Assembly (NCBI GenBank): GCA_937931775.1
Contig: CALHAQ010000043.1
Coordinates: 1 to 20,296 of the forward strand
Direction of reading: 5' to 3'
Source: an uncultured Candidatus Altimarinota bacterium
GTDB taxonomy: Bacteria; Patescibacteriota; Gracilibacteria; BD1-5; UBA6164
Length of the DNA stretch: 20,296 nucleotides
Shown: positions 19,149 to 20,296 of the stretch, one piece after another
How positions within the stretch are numbered: position 1 is the first letter of the stretch
Layout: each line of letters opens with the position of its first letter
The notes under the pieces: generated by a model
Database searches by the model: none
Seen by the model: the letters and a program-made list of their open reading frames with translations, nothing else
What the model was told of the DNA's origin: nothing
Made by a program: the position numbers and the translations under genes

Positions 19149-20296
19149 AAAGAAATAGGATTACGAAAAGTATAATAAGAGACAAAGAGATAGAGAGATT
19201 CTCACAGGAGAAGTATTCATAATGAGAGTATAGAAAAATCCCGAAAAAGGAAAAAACAAAGAACACAAAGTATATTGACAAGAATTGAAAAAATATGAAA
19301 AAAGTATCTCTCTCATTCATATCTAAATCTGTAAAATGCCCCTACAAATAGAAATAGAAAGGAAAAAATAAAATAGAAAAGAGTGAAAAAATTCTTTTCT
19401 ATATTCTCTGGCAGAATAAAAGTATAGAGGCCTATACACAAAAGAATAACACTAATACAACTAAATAGTAATGCAACATAATTTTGAAATCGTTCATGAA
19501 ATAAAATCAACAAGTAGGAACTTATACCAAGAACAGGAATCAGAAATAATACATAGCCATTTTCATTTCATATATACAGCCCTGTTATACATATAAAGGC
19601 AGAAACAAGAAGTACTCCCCAGGAACGAATAAGCTGAAGAGGCAGCATAAGAAGATGTTTTATATGATCTGTAAAAGTGAGAAAAAACATTCATATCATT
19701 CCAGCAAGTACTCATGTAGAGAACAGCTCTCCTCACAAGAACAGCCTATAAAAGACAACTATTTCTAAAAAGCTAAAAGCAATAAAATAGTGACTCAAAA
19801 TAGAATAATACTTTTTTCCTTTAGATGAATAAAGAAGTATAAAAAAGAGTATAAATACATACACAATGTTTACGAAATCTATAAAAGAGACTTCTTCGAA
19901 GAATCCTGCAATATACATGATATGTCTTCCAATATAGTAGAGTGACACCAAAACCACATTCACTCTTATAAAATCCTGAAATACCTGAAATTTATGTTCT
20001 ATAAAATATAATCCTAAAACAAGGGTATTCAGAAACAGTAGAACAACCGGTATGTTAATATCTCCATAATAAGAACGCAGCAATATCAAAACAGCACTAT
20101 AGAAAAGCAGACAAGCTATATAATATACATATTTATAAAAAAAATCCCGCATAAAGCCTTGTATGTCTGACATAGACGGGATATAAGTCTTTTCTTCCTC
20201 CTCTACAAGATCTTCTAGCTGGTTATCATCAGGCCTACTCCAAAGTCCTATAACAAAAATTAGAGCTATAAATATATATATATTTGCCACCCAAAA
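19142..20296 (-). CDS. Polytopic membrane protein of unknown function, partial (at least 384 aa)
   Basis: A hydrophobic protein with roughly ten membrane segments, many rich in Phe, Leu, Ile and Tyr. The first visible helix (ANIYIFIALIFVIGLW) is followed by an acidic loop (DDNQLEDLVEEEEKTY), then dense helices to the end. No transporter, transferase or channel motif is recognised; scattered charged loops (FRYEGERYF) are all that stands out. Five or more UGA codons are read as glycine, and with them three separate fragments join to one frame that ends at UAA 19144-19142. A GTG at 20290 could start the protein, but the frame is open to the window edge, so it is treated as cut. Its stop overlaps the pepA start, so the two are co-transcribed. 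Confidence 0.8.

Noticed and set aside
19003..19320. A separate small membrane protein starting at 19320 (MNERDTFF...), overlapping pepA
   Set aside because: It is in another frame than the polytopic membrane protein, which runs continuously to 19142; the pepA start overlaps that stop neatly. The small frame is a shadow of hydrophobic codons.
3922..20296. A run of broken genes or pseudogenes, as suggested by many short ORFs ending at UGA
   Set aside because: Reading frames continue through each UGA with family motifs intact, and UGA sits on invariant glycines; the genes are whole in table 25.
3922..20296. UGA read as tryptophan (Mycoplasma-type table 4)
   Set aside because: It would place Trp in P-loops and ABC signatures where Gly is required; UGG is used for Trp at proper positions.

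Overview
The window is about 20.3 kb of AT-rich bacterial DNA from an organism that reads UGA as glycine (translation table 25). This is known from Candidatus Gracilibacteria and Absconditabacteria (SR1), two lineages of the CPR/Patescibacteria. Read with the standard code, almost every gene shatters into short ORFs ending at UGA. Read with UGA as Gly, long intact proteins appear, and UGA falls on invariant glycines: the PilB P-loop, both UvrA ABC signatures (one as UGA-UGA), the DinG motif VI, the RluB-type GRLD motif, the MurB FAD-binding glycines and the M17 peptidase GKG and EGR motifs. All 14 genes end in UAA (12) or UAG (2), none in UGA. Coordinates below use this code. Thirteen genes are on the minus strand and one on the plus strand.

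Left end (1-3870): a large secreted surface protein (1138 aa, SLH-like N-terminus, Pro/Asp linker, about six beta-rich modules of ~150 aa) sits between a pair of perfect terminator hairpins downstream and a ~290-nt leader with hairpins upstream. It has no UGA at all although it contains about 87 glycines, which sets it apart from its neighbours.

Pilus cluster (3874-8576): a compact operon read right to left: an unrecognised bitopic membrane protein, a PilO-like membrane protein, a PilB/GspE ATPase without the usual N-terminal domain, and a PilC/GspF platform protein, followed by a terminator. A good candidate promoter (TTGATA-16-TACTAT) precedes it. No pilin, pilT or prepilin peptidase is visible in the window.

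DNA and housekeeping genes (8611-17007): a DinG-family helicase fused to a DnaQ-like exonuclease; a divergent plus-strand gene for a small secreted helical protein; then uvrA, murB and an RsuA/RluB-type pseudouridine synthase in a tight minus-strand operon (1-nt overlap, 1-nt gap). The uvrA start codon lies directly behind a hairpin and U-tract. Upstream of it is a small zinc-ribbon protein of unknown function.

Right end (17065-20296): a polytopic membrane protein (probably cut by the window edge), an M17 leucyl aminopeptidase and a ComF-type phosphoribosyltransferase are packed with overlaps of a few bases. The assembly ATPase and platform of a type IV pilus, ComF and DNA-processing enzymes together fit a cell that can take up DNA, but this is inference. 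No CRISPR array, insertion sequence, prophage, rRNA or tRNA was seen.
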